A DNA stretch of 64,000 bases from Candidatus Saccharibacteria bacterium oral taxon 488. GTDB taxonomy: Bacteria > Patescibacteriota > Saccharimonadia > Saccharimonadales > Saccharimonadaceae. Under the pieces are notes generated by a model. That model had not been told where the DNA came from. It saw only the letters and a list, made by a program, of their open reading frames with translations, and did not search any database. Positions 17,396 through 26,166 of this stretch are shown piece by piece. Location: assembly GCA_013099195.1 (NCBI GenBank), contig CP039999.1:248001-312000 (forward strand), given 5' to 3'. Positions within the stretch are counted from its first letter, which is position 1, and every line of letters begins with the position of its first letter. Made by a program: the position numbers and the translations under genes.

Positions 17396-18028
17396 TTAAC
17401 TTTGACCAACAGAATAAACCTTGAATGTTGCGGTTTTTAGACTATCTACTTTACCAGCCTCTACATATTTAAATGCTTCGTATGATCCAGACCCATTGCT
17501 TTTGAGGTCGTTAGCGTAAATCGTATCTTCTGCAAGTCGTGTGCCGCTAGCATCTACAGCCTCTATTTTAACAGTATATGATTTTGTCTCGGCATTCTTA
17601 TTTGTAACCTTAACGCTTAACAGGGTTTTATTGATACCATATGCATCAGTAGTTGCTGAAAATTGGCCAACCTCAACACTAACATCGTTTTTGAGCAGCT
17701 CATCAGTCTTTTTGCCGCTCGATGTATCCACTGAATCCTGGATGGCTTTACCAGCATCGTTTATTGCTTTGCCGTACATCGCTTGACTGGCTAGTACGAT
17801 GCCAACGCAGACTAAACCTATGATTAAAACGGCAATTGACATTCCGCGGCCCGCTCCGTCGTGCTTCTTAGCGCCAACAATGCCAACTATGCCAAAAAAT
17901 ATAGCGAGCACGCCAAGTATTGCGGCGAAGTTGTTAATAATCGGGATTGCCGATAGCACCAGCCCGATAATACCTATAACTAATCCTGTTGTGACTAGCC
18001 CAGATTTCTTTTGTTCGTTTTTGCCCAT
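17396..18028 (-). CDS. DUF4190-like membrane protein with extracytoplasmic Ig-like domain
   Basis: A 210-residue protein with two closely spaced Gly/Ile-rich membrane helices (residues about 11-52), a third segment (MSIAVLIIGLVCVGIVLAS, about 63-81), a Lys/Asp linker, then a beta-rich domain of about 95 residues resembling the DUF4352/FxLYD type (VEVGQFSATTDAYGINKTLL, TNKNAETKSYTVKIEA). This architecture is common in anchored surface proteins of Gram-positive bacteria and CPR. Ribosome binding site GGGGGGATT precedes the ATG. Function unknown. Confidence 0.7.
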   Translation of the reverse strand: MGKNEQKKSGLVTTGLVIGIIGLVLSAIPIINNFAAILGVLAIFFGIVGIVGAKKHDGAGRGMSIAVLIIGLVCVGIVLASQAMYGKAINDAGKAIQDSVDTSSGKKTDELLKNDVSVEVGQFSATTDAYGINKTLLSVKVTNKNAETKSYTVKIEAVDASGTRLAEDTIYANDLKSNGSGSYEAFKYVEAGKVDSLKTATFKVYSVGQS

Positions 18029-18080
18029 AATCCCCCCTCAGGATTTTATTAATAATATAGATTGCCTGCCGAGCTGTCAT

Positions 18081-18205
18081 AAAAAAGGACAGCCATTTGC
18101 TGACTGTCTAGATCTGACAAGGGAACGCATGCGTCCACTTTATCGCACAATGGTTGCCCATTTGCAAAGTGAACTAGACCATGCGGTACCCAGTCAGATC
18201 TAGAC
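18081..18205 (-). ncRNA. Candidate small structured RNA with own promoter and terminator
   Basis: On the minus strand TTCAAA (18240-18235), a 17-bp spacer and TATACT (18217-18212) predict a start at about 18205. That base begins a 13-base arm (18205-18193) exactly complementary to 18118-18106, enclosing a rod of further pairings (GGG/CCC, GCATG/CATGC, CACTTT/AAAGTG, AATGG/CCATT). A second hairpin (GACAG..GGCTGTC, 18108-18088) followed by T6 (18086-18081) is an intrinsic terminator. The result is a rod-shaped RNA of about 125 nt. It does not match SRP RNA, tmRNA or RNase P motifs; a 6S-like role is one option. Confidence 0.65.
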
Positions 18206-18325
18206 GAATTCAGTATATCAATAAAGGATAAAAATTTGAATAGTTACAGTTTTTATACTGTCTTTGGGGGCTGTTTTACCGTGTAGAAGTTTTCTATTTT
18301 TGTCGAGGGGCTTAATTATTGTATA

Positions 18326-21001
18326 TCATGCAGCACTCTTCTTCCGTCGTCGTCGGCGTTTCTTTGGTGTGGCGGTGTCGGTAGCTGCTGATTCAAATGC
18401 GCTGTTGCCGCGGATTTGCAAGATGACTTCGCCGCTGTCTGTGACGGGTTTGGGTTGTGGTGCCGGGTGTTGGGTGTTGGTGGCCGTGGTTCCTTGTGCT
18501 GGTTGGCTAGTGGCCGCCTGAACGGGCTGGGCTAGTGCAGCTGCGGCGACGGCTTGCGGGCGCGGCTGGCTGGGTTGCTTCTGCGGGCGCGGCGGCATGA
18601 TGACGGCAGCAATTTCTCGCTCGACGTCTTCCCTACTCCGTGAGTACATACGCCGCGAATGTTCGATGATGTGTGGTGTGTTGTCGGCTTGGCTCGGCGG
18701 GAGCTCGAGGGTGCGTGCGGAAAAGGCCGGGGTCTTCTCTCCCCCGATGACCATGTTGATGACGAAGTTGCGATTGTGCATCTGCAATAGGTCGACGGCT
18801 TCAAAGTTTGGTTCAAATTGCTTGGCTAGAATCGGTGCGTCGTCGGCAGACACGCGGAACGAGATCATGGTGCCGACGTTGCCGAAGACCGCATCGCGGA
18901 CCGTGTCGTTCATCTGCGAGATGTACTGGTTGGCGACGGTCAGATTGAGGCCGTACTTGCGGGCTTCGGACAGGATGGTGGCAAATGAATCGGTGGCGAA
19001 GTTCTGGAATTCGTCGACGTAGAGATAGAATGGGCGGCGGTCGCGGATGTCTGGGATGTCGGAGCGACTCATGGCAGCCAGCTGAATCTTGGTGACTAAG
19101 AACGAGCCGAGGATGGCAGCATTGTCTTCGCCGATGAGACCCTTGGATAGATTAACGATGAGAATTCTGCCCTCGTCCATGATTTGGCGGATGTTGAAGG
19201 TGGATTTGGGCTGGCCGATGATGTTGCGGATGATTGGGTTGGCGGTAAAGGCGCCGACCTTGTTGAGGACTGGTGCGACGGCCTCGGCGACGAATTTGTC
19301 GTTCCAGCTGGCGAATTCAACATTCCAGAACTGCAAGACCACGGTGTCACGGCAATAGCCCAGCGTCTCTTTGCGGAAATTTTTATCAGTCAGCATGCGA
19401 GTGATGTCCAGCATGGTTGTCTCTGGCCGGTCGAGCAGTGCCAAGATGGTGTAGCGCAAGATGTATTCCAGCCGCGGCCCCCATGAATCGCCAAACATAC
19501 GCTTCAAGACGCCAATGACCTCTGATGAAATGTTGGTTTTTTGGTTCGGGTTGGTGACTTCCAGCGGGTTGAAACCGAGCGGATAGGCAGTGTCGGCTGG
19601 GTTGAAATAGACGACGTCGTTTAGCCGTGAGCCGGGGATGAATTTCATATTGTTGATGGCAAAATCACCGTGCGGGTCGATGATGGCGTAGCCTTGACTA
19701 TGAAAGATGTCGCTGAGCGCGAATAATTCGAGCAATCCCGACTTGCCTGCCCCCGTCTGGCCGATGATGTAGACGTGGCGCGAGCGGTCGTAGCGCAGCA
19801 TGCCGAACTGGTGGTTGATACCGCGGAAATTAGTGACGCCAAAAGCGGAAATTTGGTCGTCATTGGCGTCGCTGCCGGTCAGGACAGGCAGCTTGGATGG
19901 CGGTTCGGCGGTTTTGGCGCTGGCCCAGACGATGTTTGGCGTCTCGACATTGGTGTGCGGCAAGTGAAAGACAGAGGCCAGCTCTTCGATACTCAGGATG
20001 TAGCCATCGCCGTAAAACGCGCGCTTGCGGTACTTGTCGAGAAACTCCTTGCCGAACGCACCCTTGACAGCGCGAAAGCCGTTGAGGTTGGTTGAGTTGA
20101 ATTGCTTGAAAGCACCGACCAGCGCCTGCATATGTAGCTTGGCGCTGGTTTGATCTTCGCCAAGGTACGCCAGGCGGATCTTGACGTCGTAGCCTAATTT
20201 AGTAGCCTTCTTCTCTGCCTCAGAGACGCGCGTCTTGTCACGCTCAGATAGCTCGGGCACTTTTTTGCCATCGCTTCCCTGGCCCGGTGGTCTCCAAAGG
20301 GCCTCTAGTAGTGTACCGACCCACTGCAAGCCACCGCCACCGAGTCCGGGAATGAGTTTATGCCCACTCTTGACGCTGGCGATCCAGCGATCAGCGGACT
20401 GTTGCCAGCTGTCGGCGATCGGCCTGATGAGCACCTGCACCCAGAGTTCCTCGCCGGTCAATTCTAGCTTGGCTAGCGTACCGGTAATCCCCGCCAGTGG
20501 ATCGACTTCAAAGGTCTGAAAGGTGCGAATTGGCAAGAATTCTGGCGCCGTCAAGGTTAGCTCGGTGGTGTACACGGTAGAATGCTCACGCTCGTGCTCG
20601 GTGTAATCTTCGCTGGCGACGTGGATTTGAACGGTTGGGTATTGGGCGTAAATTTGTCCCTCGACGAAACTTTGCAGCGTTCGGGGCACCCAGACATAAA
20701 AACGAATTTGACCGTTGACCGAGGCGATCTCAAAGCTGATATGCTCCTGCCGGCCGCCCGATAATTTGAGTTCGCGTTTGTCGCGCAAGATGCCGTGCAG
20801 GCTGGCGAATAATTGCTCGGCGGCTAGTTCTTTCTTGTCGTTGGCTTTGGGGATTTCCAGTACTAACAACACGCTCTCGGTTGGCTCAAACTCGTCAGCT
20901 CGCTGATAATTGCGCCACGTCAAAAACGACAGCACGGCTGTGACAGGTATCCAGACGTACCATTGTGTCAAAAAGCTAATCATCGAAGAGATAATTTCCA
21001 T
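18326..21001 (-). CDS. TraG/TraD/HerA-like ATPase, type IV secretion-type coupling protein
   Basis: An 891-residue protein with an N-terminal membrane helix (WYVWIPVTAVLSFLTW), a long mixed domain (residues 40-390) typical of CPR and Gram-positive TraG-like proteins, and a P-loop ATPase: IIGQTGAGKSGLLELF (Walker A), FYLYVDEFQNFATDSF (Walker B) and a C-terminal TraG-type region. The tail is Pro/Gln-rich and ends in a Lys/Arg run. Such ATPases drive DNA or protein transfer through a membrane channel. No relaxase or mating-pair genes are nearby. GATAAT (21015-21010) is 8 bases before the ATG. Confidence 0.8.
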   Translation of the reverse strand: MEIISSMISFLTQWYVWIPVTAVLSFLTWRNYQRADEFEPTESVLLVLEIPKANDKKELAAEQLFASLHGILRDKRELKLSGGRQEHISFEIASVNGQIRFYVWVPRTLQSFVEGQIYAQYPTVQIHVASEDYTEHEREHSTVYTTELTLTAPEFLPIRTFQTFEVDPLAGITGTLAKLELTGEELWVQVLIRPIADSWQQSADRWIASVKSGHKLIPGLGGGGLQWVGTLLEALWRPPGQGSDGKKVPELSERDKTRVSEAEKKATKLGYDVKIRLAYLGEDQTSAKLHMQALVGAFKQFNSTNLNGFRAVKGAFGKEFLDKYRKRAFYGDGYILSIEELASVFHLPHTNVETPNIVWASAKTAEPPSKLPVLTGSDANDDQISAFGVTNFRGINHQFGMLRYDRSRHVYIIGQTGAGKSGLLELFALSDIFHSQGYAIIDPHGDFAINNMKFIPGSRLNDVVYFNPADTAYPLGFNPLEVTNPNQKTNISSEVIGVLKRMFGDSWGPRLEYILRYTILALLDRPETTMLDITRMLTDKNFRKETLGYCRDTVVLQFWNVEFASWNDKFVAEAVAPVLNKVGAFTANPIIRNIIGQPKSTFNIRQIMDEGRILIVNLSKGLIGEDNAAILGSFLVTKIQLAAMSRSDIPDIRDRRPFYLYVDEFQNFATDSFATILSEARKYGLNLTVANQYISQMNDTVRDAVFGNVGTMISFRVSADDAPILAKQFEPNFEAVDLLQMHNRNFVINMVIGGEKTPAFSARTLELPPSQADNTPHIIEHSRRMYSRSREDVEREIAAVIMPPRPQKQPSQPRPQAVAAAALAQPVQAATSQPAQGTTATNTQHPAPQPKPVTDSGEVILQIRGNSAFESAATDTATPKKRRRRRKKSAA

Positions 21002-21040
21002 GCTATTTCATTATCTCACCCCTTATAGATAAATGCAAAC

Positions 21041-22096
21041 CTAGGCTTCGCTGACCAGAATGTAGGTGGCCTTGGCGGAGCGTTGGAATTGCGGCTTGGC
21101 TTGCAAGTTGAGCAGAATAGTGGTTTCTTTGACTTGACGCTTGTCGAGGACGCGCTTCACGATTTCATCGCGGTGCAGCGGCTCGCCGGCCTCGCGGAGG
21201 ACACTGGCGATGATGTCAGCGACGGTGCCGCGAGCGTAACCCCACGATTCGAGGGCGTAGATGCCGCGGCCGATCAGGACGAAGCGTTTGTCTTTGATGA
21301 GTTCGTTGTGAATGGCTTGGATGGTGACATCTTTGCGTTTGAAATCGCTGTCCTTGATAGCCTTAGCGATGTCCGAGAAGTGCATTGGCTGGCCGTTGCT
21401 GTCGAGAATGACGAAAATCTTGTCGCGGATGGTCTTTGGGTTGACGAGCGGCCACTTGATCAGGCCCCACAGCCCTCGGAGATGGGCTAGTTTCTTGCTG
21501 ATTGAGGCGAGCGCGGCGATGTTGGATGGGTGCTCGTAATTGAGCGTTTTGTGTAGTTCCTCAGCGGTGACTGGCTGGCCGTGCTGTTTGATGGCTTTGA
21601 CGATTTCTTCGACTTGCTTCTTGATATTCTTCTCGTCGTTTGGTGTGCCGATGATGGCTGAGTGGTAATAGTCGTCGTTCTCGGTGATGATGTTGATCGA
21701 TGGATTGAGTTCGGCGATAAAGGCGACGTGTGATCGTTCGCTATCAGTGACATCTCGGCCGAGGACGTGCTTGGCGAGATTATGTAGCGGTGCGGCTCGG
21801 CCCATTTCCGACAGGTGTGAGGTGACCATCTTTTCAGCCGCCGAGGCACTTGGTATACCGCCGTCAGCCACCAACAGGCGCAGGCGAACGAGGATGGCCT
21901 TCTCTAGCTGGCGGACACGCTCACGAGTGATCCCCAGCATGTCGCCGATCTGTTCCAGCGTCTCTTTATTGCCGTATAGGCCAAAGCGACGGCTAATAAT
22001 CTCTTTCTCGCGCTCCTGCGGAATCTGCGCCAAGACATCCTCGGCCGCTTGCCGAAGCTGCTTGTCTGGTGCGCTCTGTTCTTGTGTGTCGCTCAT
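21041..22096 (-). CDS. Sigma region 4-like plus HARE-HTH regulator
   Basis: The 351-residue protein begins with a sigma-70 region 4-type helix-turn-helix (AQIPQEREKEIISRRFGL, then TLEQIGDMLGITRERVRQLE, residues about 23-68), but has no region 2 or 3. The middle has winged-helix modules including a HARE-HTH (HFSDIAKAIKDSDFKRKDVT, near residue 240), as in the delta subunit of Firmicutes RNA polymerase, and a final one (LHRDEIVKRVLDKRQVKETT). It probably modulates RNA polymerase rather than acting as a complete sigma factor. A strong promoter lies at 22187-22160. Confidence 0.7.
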   Translation of the reverse strand: MSDTQEQSAPDKQLRQAAEDVLAQIPQEREKEIISRRFGLYGNKETLEQIGDMLGITRERVRQLEKAILVRLRLLVADGGIPSASAAEKMVTSHLSEMGRAAPLHNLAKHVLGRDVTDSERSHVAFIAELNPSINIITENDDYYHSAIIGTPNDEKNIKKQVEEIVKAIKQHGQPVTAEELHKTLNYEHPSNIAALASISKKLAHLRGLWGLIKWPLVNPKTIRDKIFVILDSNGQPMHFSDIAKAIKDSDFKRKDVTIQAIHNELIKDKRFVLIGRGIYALESWGYARGTVADIIASVLREAGEPLHRDEIVKRVLDKRQVKETTILLNLQAKPQFQRSAKATYILVSEA

Positions 22097-22159
22097 GGCT
22101 TTATGTTAAATCCTCTCTGCCTCACCTCAGAAGTTATGTTGATATATGACGATATTGCT

Positions 22160-22187
22160 ATTATACAATAAAATATTTTCGTGTCAA
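22160..22187 (-). promoter_or_regulatory. Promoter of the sigma4/HARE gene
   Basis: On the minus strand TTGACA (22187-22182), a 16-bp spacer and TATAAT (22165-22160) predict a start near 22153, giving a 57-base leader that contains AGAGAGGA. Confidence 0.8.
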
Positions 22188-22337
22188 GCAAGTCGTGTAG
22201 TACGCCGTAATTATAGCATGTATTTAACAATTTTTGCAATGAAATGGTGTGATAGTTTCTAATTTTGTGAATTATGGGAATGTGGTCTGTACAGCACTAA
22301 TGAAATGTGGCTTAAATTGGGATATTTTATGAGTCAA

Positions 22338-24851
22338 TCACTTCTTTGAGCGGCTGCTTTTTCTCGGGGATTTGGATGGTTTGGTTGATGCGCGGCCGCG
22401 GCGAGCGGGTTTCGTGGGTGCGGCCTTCAGGAGCTCCAGAGCCTGTTCGTGAGTGATGGTTTTTGGGTCAGTGTCTTTGGGGATTTTGGCGTTTTTAATG
22501 CCATCGGTGATGTACGGGCCAAAGCGGCCGTTGAGGACCTTGACGCCGTCTGGGAATTCGGCGATGTGCTTCTCGGCTTCGGCCTGGAGCTTGGCGGCGT
22601 AGAGTTCGCGGGCCTTTTCTAGGGTGATGGTGTGCGGATCTTCAGGCTTGATGGAGACGAAGAGCTTGCCAACTTGGATGTATGGGCCAAAGCGGCCGAT
22701 GTTGGCCTTGATGTCTTGCCCGTCTTCGGTTTGACCGACGACGCGCGGCAATTTAAACATTTCTAGTGCCTGCTCCAGAGTGACGGTTTCAATTTTCGTC
22801 CCCTTCGGTAGCGGCGCAAAGCGTGGTTTATCCTCGTCATCAGTGGCGCCCAGTTGCAACATTGGGCCAAAGCGGCCGAAGCGCGCTAGGATTGGTTTGC
22901 CGGACTTTGGATCGATGCCGACTTCGCGATTGGCGCCGACTTTGCTGCGGTCGATGCCGCCTGACTGTTCGATTAGTTTGTGAAATGGCGTGTAAAATCC
23001 GTGGAGCATGGCGCTTTTAGCCAGGTTAGCGGCGGCGATTTTATCAAATTCAGTTTCGACATTGGCGGTAAAATCATAGTCAACGATTTGCGTAAAATGG
23101 TCGGTCAAAAAGTCGGCGATTAGTTCCCCGCTTGGTGTTGGGATGAGCTTGCCGCGGGTGGAACCGGTTTTTTCCTGGACGATGTCGCGGCTGACTTCTT
23201 CGCCGTTGTAACTGAGGACGATGACGTCGCGCGGTTGGCCTTCGCTGTCGCCTTTTTCAACGTAGCCGCGGGTTTGCACGGTGTCGATGATGGTGGCATA
23301 GGTGCTTGGTCGGCCAATGCCGAGGTCTTCAAGCTTCTTGACCAGTGAGCCTTCGGTGTAGCGAGCTGGTGGTCGGGCGAAGGTTTGGCGGGCAGTGATG
23401 TCGTGGGTTTCAAGTGTGTCGCCGGTGTGGAGCTTTGGCAAGATCTCGTCTTTGCCGCCGCCGTAGACGCGTAGGAATCCGTCAAAGGTGATGACTTCAC
23501 CTTTGGCTTCAAAGTATAAATGACTGAAAGAATTACCTACTCCCTTCAAAACGGCTTCCGCACGCCGAGATTCTCTCTCCGATTCGTCTCGGGCAGCTGC
23601 GGAACTCGCTTCGCTCAGACAGTCCTCGCCGCGCCGCGCCTCATCGTCGTTCAATTCTCGGGTTTGTGCAGATGTTTTGTCGTGAGCAGATAATTCTCTG
23701 CCCTTAATGTTAATCGTTACCGTCGTCTTCTCCAATTTCGCTGCCGACATTTGTGACGCTAGGGTGCGGCGGCGGATGAGGTCGTAGAGTTTTTGGTCGC
23801 GTTCATCTGAGGTGACGGTTTCGCGGGTGATGTCGGTCGGGCGGATGGCTTCGTGGGCTTCTTGGGCTGAGGCGGATTTGGTTTTGAATTTGCGCACGGT
23901 GGAATAATCCGGGCCGTACAGACGCTTGATAAAATCAGTCGCACTGGCGATAGCCTGCCCGCTCAAATTGACTGAGTCGGTACGCATGTAGGTGATTTTA
24001 CCGTCTTGGTAGAGCCGCTGCGCTGAGGCCATGGTGGCCTTGGAGCTGAAGCCAAGCTTGGCGTTGGCTTCCTGCTGCAGCGTTGAGGTTGTAAACGGCG
24101 CGGCTGGGTTGCGGGTGCCAGGCGTTTTCGAGATATCGCTGACGGTGAATGTGGCTGGCTTGAGACTGTTCAAGAATTCGTAAGCGGCTGCTTCGGAATC
24201 AAATTTTTGGTTGAGCTCGGCCTTGAGTTCTTGATTGTCGTGGATGAATATGGCGGTCACCTTGAATTGTGAGCTGCCCTCAAATTTCATGATTTCTCGT
24301 TCGCGCTCGACCAGCAGCCGCACCGCTGGGCTCTGGACGCGGCCAGCTGACTTACCGCCTGGCACTTTTTGCCAGACTACCGGGCTGAGTTCAAAACCAA
24401 CCAATCGGTCGAGGATCTGCCGGGCTTGCTGCGCCTGCACCAGGTTCATGTCGACGGTGCGCGGGTTCTGGATGGCATTGGTGATGGCATCCTTGGTGAT
24501 TTCATGAAAGACGATGCGCTTGGTCGTCTCGATCGGCAAATCCAACACTTTACAGAGGTGCCAAGCGATAGCCTCCCCTTCGCGGTCTTCATCGGTGGCC
24601 AGCCAGACGTTATCTTTGCCGACAGCCTTGACGTTCTTCTTTAGCTCGGTGATGACTTTCTTTTTTTCGGGATCGACTTCGTAGACGGCAAAAAAATCAT
24701 TTGCCACATCAATTGGCGGCGTACCGTCCTTGGTTTTTTTGACGATTGAGCGGATGTGTCCCACGCTTGACAAAACGTGAAAATCCTTGCCCAAGTATTT
24801 CTCAATAGTCTTAGCTTTGGCTGGCGACTCGACGATGACGAGATTTTTCAT
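22338..24851 (-). CDS. topA: DNA topoisomerase I
   Basis: An 837-residue type IA topoisomerase that relaxes negative supercoils. The TOPRIM domain (NLVIVESPAKAKTIEKYLG, DEDREGEAIAWHL) and the active-site tyrosine in TYMRTDSVNLS are intact. The C-terminus has several repeats of the GRFGPYIQVG/GRFGPYITDG kind and a Lys/Ser-rich tail, an alternative to zinc fingers. About residues 385-440 an Ala/Glu/Arg-rich segment without family counterpart interrupts the protein (see the repeat feature). TATAAT (24865-24860) is 8 bases before the ATG, so the mRNA is probably leaderless. Confidence 0.93.
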   Translation of the reverse strand: MKNLVIVESPAKAKTIEKYLGKDFHVLSSVGHIRSIVKKTKDGTPPIDVANDFFAVYEVDPEKKKVITELKKNVKAVGKDNVWLATDEDREGEAIAWHLCKVLDLPIETTKRIVFHEITKDAITNAIQNPRTVDMNLVQAQQARQILDRLVGFELSPVVWQKVPGGKSAGRVQSPAVRLLVEREREIMKFEGSSQFKVTAIFIHDNQELKAELNQKFDSEAAAYEFLNSLKPATFTVSDISKTPGTRNPAAPFTTSTLQQEANAKLGFSSKATMASAQRLYQDGKITYMRTDSVNLSGQAIASATDFIKRLYGPDYSTVRKFKTKSASAQEAHEAIRPTDITRETVTSDERDQKLYDLIRRRTLASQMSAAKLEKTTVTINIKGRELSAHDKTSAQTRELNDDEARRGEDCLSEASSAAARDESERESRRAEAVLKGVGNSFSHLYFEAKGEVITFDGFLRVYGGGKDEILPKLHTGDTLETHDITARQTFARPPARYTEGSLVKKLEDLGIGRPSTYATIIDTVQTRGYVEKGDSEGQPRDVIVLSYNGEEVSRDIVQEKTGSTRGKLIPTPSGELIADFLTDHFTQIVDYDFTANVETEFDKIAAANLAKSAMLHGFYTPFHKLIEQSGGIDRSKVGANREVGIDPKSGKPILARFGRFGPMLQLGATDDEDKPRFAPLPKGTKIETVTLEQALEMFKLPRVVGQTEDGQDIKANIGRFGPYIQVGKLFVSIKPEDPHTITLEKARELYAAKLQAEAEKHIAEFPDGVKVLNGRFGPYITDGIKNAKIPKDTDPKTITHEQALELLKAAPTKPARRGRASTKPSKSPRKSSRSKK
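23529..23697 (-). repeat. In-frame palindromic insert inside topA
   Basis: The segment is bounded by AGAATTA (23529-23535) and TAATTCT (23691-23697) in inverted orientation and contains smaller complementary arms (for example CGAGA/TCTCG at about 23571-23598). It encodes a hydrophilic stretch (RRGEDCLSEASSAAARDESE) that interrupts the conserved core ahead of HLYFEAKGEVITFDGFL. I infer a repeat that inserted and stayed in frame; exact borders are uncertain. Confidence 0.5.
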
Positions 24852-24874
24852 AACTCTATATTATATCAAATCAC

Positions 24875-24945
24875 CTCGCAACCACAACCGCCGAGGGTGT
24901 TTCTCGGTGGCTCTGGTTGCGAGGACAGAGAGATGGGTCTGTCCT
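24875..24945. terminator. Two strong hairpins between the 24956 gene and topA
   Basis: CTCGCAACC (24875-24883) pairs with GGTTGCGAG (24915-24923), with a second stem inside (CCGAG/CTCGG), and GGACAGA (24924-24930) pairs with TCTGTCC (24939-24945). They follow the stop of the small gene at 24956 and probably end its message, although no T run follows. Confidence 0.6.
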
Positions 24946-24955
24946 CTGAGGGGCG

Positions 24956-25357
24956 CTAGACAAGTCTAACAATACTCTCTTCCTCGAGCAACTCCTCGAG
25001 GAGATCATAGTATTTCAGAATCTGATCTCCATCCCCTGTAATAACGGCCTCGTGGAAATGCTTCTCGTACTGTGCTTTGCGCATAGTATAGCACCACTTC
25101 CTGACGTCATCGGCGAGATCACCAGTGATTCGCCAGGTGCCAGTGCCGAAACAGTCGAGCAGAACCTTGGCCACAATCAAGGGTTCGCTATAGCTGGCTC
25201 TCAAGCCAAAAGTAGACTCATCGATGGCCCATGCGGCTTCTACTCCGCCGTTTTGGATTATTTGCCACAGGTGCTCATTACGGATTTTTTTACTGGTACG
25301 AACAGTGATATCACCGCCCGTAACGTTGATGACGAAGAAATCATCGTAGCCCGCCAT
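24956..25357 (-). CDS. Orphan 133-aa protein (small-gene set, member A)
   Basis: I do not recognise this protein. It begins MAGYDDFFVINVTGG, is mixed alpha/beta by appearance, and ends in a Leu/Glu-rich helix (LLEELLEEESIVRLV). There is no signal peptide or membrane segment. AGAAGG six bases before the ATG is a ribosome binding site. The leader (25358-25440) has two hairpins: TTCGTTC/GAACGAA and CCCAGA/TCTGGG. Its promoter is nearly the same as those of the small genes at 34804 and 36292, which suggests shared control. Confidence 0.6.
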   Translation of the reverse strand: MAGYDDFFVINVTGGDITVRTSKKIRNEHLWQIIQNGGVEAAWAIDESTFGLRASYSEPLIVAKVLLDCFGTGTWRITGDLADDVRKWCYTMRKAQYEKHFHEAVITGDGDQILKYYDLLEELLEEESIVRLV

Positions 25358-25440
25358 GTCAGACCTTCTTTCTCTCTGTCCAAATTGTCAACACCCAGAC
25401 TTTCTGGGCGGACGAATCTTCGTTCTCTGAACGAAAATCT

Positions 25441-25475
25441 GATATATATATATCAATTATTGGATAAAAAGTCAA
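25441..25475 (-). promoter_or_regulatory. Promoter A of the TATATATCAG set
   Basis: Minus strand: TTGACT (25475-25470), 17-bp spacer, then GATATATATATATCAG around the -10 (25454-25441). The TA run is itself a palindrome (GATATATATATATC). The -35 overlaps the last codons of the phosphatidyltransferase gene. Confidence 0.75.
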
Positions 25476-26119
25476 GCCTCTGGTGTATCCTCATCGCCAT
25501 CACTACCAAAAATAGCTCGTTTGATATAGGTCCATGAGGCATGAGCAGCAAGCGGCAACGAGCCAATAAATGCAGCGCGGCCAATCTTGCGGAGGATTTT
25601 GGCCAGCCTTGGTTTACCGTTCTGTTCGGCGGTGTGGGCACCCGCGTAGGCAGACAACGCCAGCATCTCACCAGCCATGCCTAGTTTGCCAGATGTGGTT
25701 GGGCGCGTTTCACCTTTGTGTTTACTACGATAATTGGCGATGCCTGTTGCGGCGGCGTTTATCGTGTTTAACACGGCGATGGTGCCGATAACCGACTTTG
25801 GTGCTGCGCCTTTTTTCAGCATTTCATAGAGCAGTTTGAGCGTGACCACTTTATCGGTGATCGCGTCAACGGCCGCGCCGACATTACTCGTCTGTCCTGT
25901 TGCGCGGGCGACCGCCCCGTCAGCCACATCGATTGATCGTCCGATGATTACCTGTGCCAAGCCAGAAACCTCCTCAAGGTTTTCCGCACCGTCCCATGTC
26001 AACTTTCCACCCGCTAGACTCATCGCGTTAGGGATGGTCAAGGCGTCCCTAATCAAGGTGGTGATGTCACTGTCATTGACCGCCTCGCTGCTGGACACCA
26101 GTTCCCGACCTACCTTCAT
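25472..26119 (-). CDS. CDP-alcohol phosphatidyltransferase family protein
   Basis: The family signature DVADGAVAR...GAAVDAITD (D-x2-D-G-x2-A-R...G-x3-D-x3-D) is complete, at about residues 84-111. These membrane enzymes join a CDP-linked lipid to an alcohol such as glycerol phosphate or inositol. The 215-residue length fits a single-domain member of the PgsA class. Hydrophobic helices lie around VIGTIAVLNTINAAATGIA and LGMAGEMLALSAYAGA. The alcohol acceptor cannot be read from the sequence. Confidence 0.75.
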   Translation of the reverse strand: MKVGRELVSSSEAVNDSDITTLIRDALTIPNAMSLAGGKLTWDGAENLEEVSGLAQVIIGRSIDVADGAVARATGQTSNVGAAVDAITDKVVTLKLLYEMLKKGAAPKSVIGTIAVLNTINAAATGIANYRSKHKGETRPTTSGKLGMAGEMLALSAYAGAHTAEQNGKPRLAKILRKIGRAAFIGSLPLAAHASWTYIKRAIFGSDGDEDTPEA

Positions 26120-26166
26120 AAGATGTAGCCTATCATCAATTTGTCAAATTGGCAATGTTATCGCAA

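Noticed and set aside
7567..18205. The 125-bp repeat at 7567 and the small RNA at 18081 being copies of one element
   Set aside because: Both are long imperfect hairpins, but I find no shared sequence in the arms.
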